In this document: in pieces, positions 63,820 through 64,000 of the stretch
Layout: every line of letters begins with the position of its first letter
Numbering within the stretch: position 1 is the stretch's first letter
Origin: Neoechinorhynchus agilis
Lineage: Eukaryota; Acanthocephala
Assembly (NCBI GenBank): GCA_051530055.1
Contig: CM121341.1
Location: 6,510,001-6,574,000, forward strand
DNA length: 64,000 bases
Reading direction: 5' to 3'
Translations under genes and position numbers: made by a program
The notes under the pieces: generated by a model
What the model was told of the DNA's origin: nothing
The model's input: the letters and a program-made list of their open reading frames with translations, nothing else
The model's database searches: none

Positions 63820-64000
63820 TTAATCCAAGTTGAGGGCATCGAATTTCTCTTTGATTCCAAGAGAGATCATTAATTGCTCCATAGCTTCAACACATATACT
63901 GGCTGAGAATGGTTGTCTCTTTTTGTTGCATTCCATGTGATCGGGACAGTAGGACAAGAACGGAACATTAACTCTTTTGCATCCCTCGGTGCAACACATC
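63820..64000 (-). CDS. C-terminal end of a cysteine-rich protein (runs off the window)
   Basis: Minus strand, open from the window edge to the stop at 63820-63822: MCCTEGCKRVNVPFLSYCPD, then HMECNKKRQPFSASICVEAM, then QLMISLGIKEKFDALNLD. The C-x3-C, then C-x2-H pattern (CTEGC, YCPDH) looks like a small zinc site, loosely like the cysteine/histidine segments of KANSL2/INO80D-type proteins. The family call is weak. The 5' part lies beyond 64000. Confidence 0.45.
   Translation of the reverse strand, partial: MCCTEGCKRVNVPFLSYCPDHMECNKKRQPFSASICVEAMEQLMISLGIKEKFDALNLD

Overview
This window looks like a stretch of a compact animal genome, most likely a nematode. That assignment is an inference. 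Its basis is: very short introns (mostly 39-50 bp) with GT..AG ends; a riboflavin kinase gene starting about 36 bp after the stop of a mitochondrial ribosomal protein L9 gene on the same strand, with a splice acceptor directly before its ATG (operon and trans-splicing style); further acceptor-like tracts directly before start codons; Pmp3-type small membrane proteolipids; and extensive local gene duplication mixed with non-LTR retrotransposon debris. A mite, tardigrade or other small-genome invertebrate is not excluded. Exon structures were read by eye from splice sites, frame continuity and comparison of duplicate copies.

Layout. 1-12.7 kb: a roughly 4.2 kb block present twice (about 48-4397 and 7405-11564). 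Each copy holds a divergent pair, a small paired-type homeobox gene on minus and a secreted leucine-rich-repeat (LRR) gene on plus, then a 148-residue unknown gene and a SUN-domain gene. Copy A has the full SUN gene and a broken paired box. Copy B has an intact paired box, but its homeobox-gene tail runs into a LINE and its SUN gene is cut short. A decayed LRR copy with an internal inverted segment follows. 13-17.1 kb: the first two members of a four-member family of small secreted basic precursor proteins with dibasic cleavage sites, next to fragments of the L9/riboflavin kinase pair. 17.5-23 kb: Gypsy-class fossils, a minus-strand LINE and a 15-bp minisatellite. 23.0-24.8 kb: a third intact LRR gene. 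26-30 kb: a FAM13-like fragment, precursor copy 3, and the complete L9/riboflavin kinase pair on minus, tail to tail with it. 30-35.5 kb: four LINE fragments. 35.7-36.5 kb: precursor copy 4 with a different, proline-rich C-terminus. 36.5-37.7 kb: a roughly 310-bp tandem repeat. 38.2-40.9 kb: threonyl-tRNA synthetase. 41-46 kb: tandem repeats, a single-pass membrane protein gene, and a 1.8 kb minisatellite made of CAGGTG-containing units. 46-51.6 kb: a decayed Pmp3 copy, a retroelement C-terminal domain present in several scattered copies, and a second intact riboflavin kinase gene. 52-64 kb: fold-back elements, an orphan 270-residue gene, a stand-alone proprotein-convertase propeptide gene, Pmp3 genes, an exosome RNase PH-fold subunit (RRP43-like), a 191-bp repeat array, an orphan 224-residue gene behind a relic LRR leader, and the end of a cysteine-rich protein gene.

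How the parts relate. Host housekeeping genes (ThrRS, L9m, riboflavin kinase, exosome subunit) sit among fast-evolving tandem families (secreted LRR proteins, secreted dibasic-site precursors, Pmp3). The most interesting signals are: the minimal paired-plus-homeodomain gene head to head with the LRR genes; the precursor family whose C-terminal payload has been swapped in one copy; the solitary convertase propeptide in the same window; and two independent inverted repeats that place antisense copies of LRR and L9 sequence next to sense copies.
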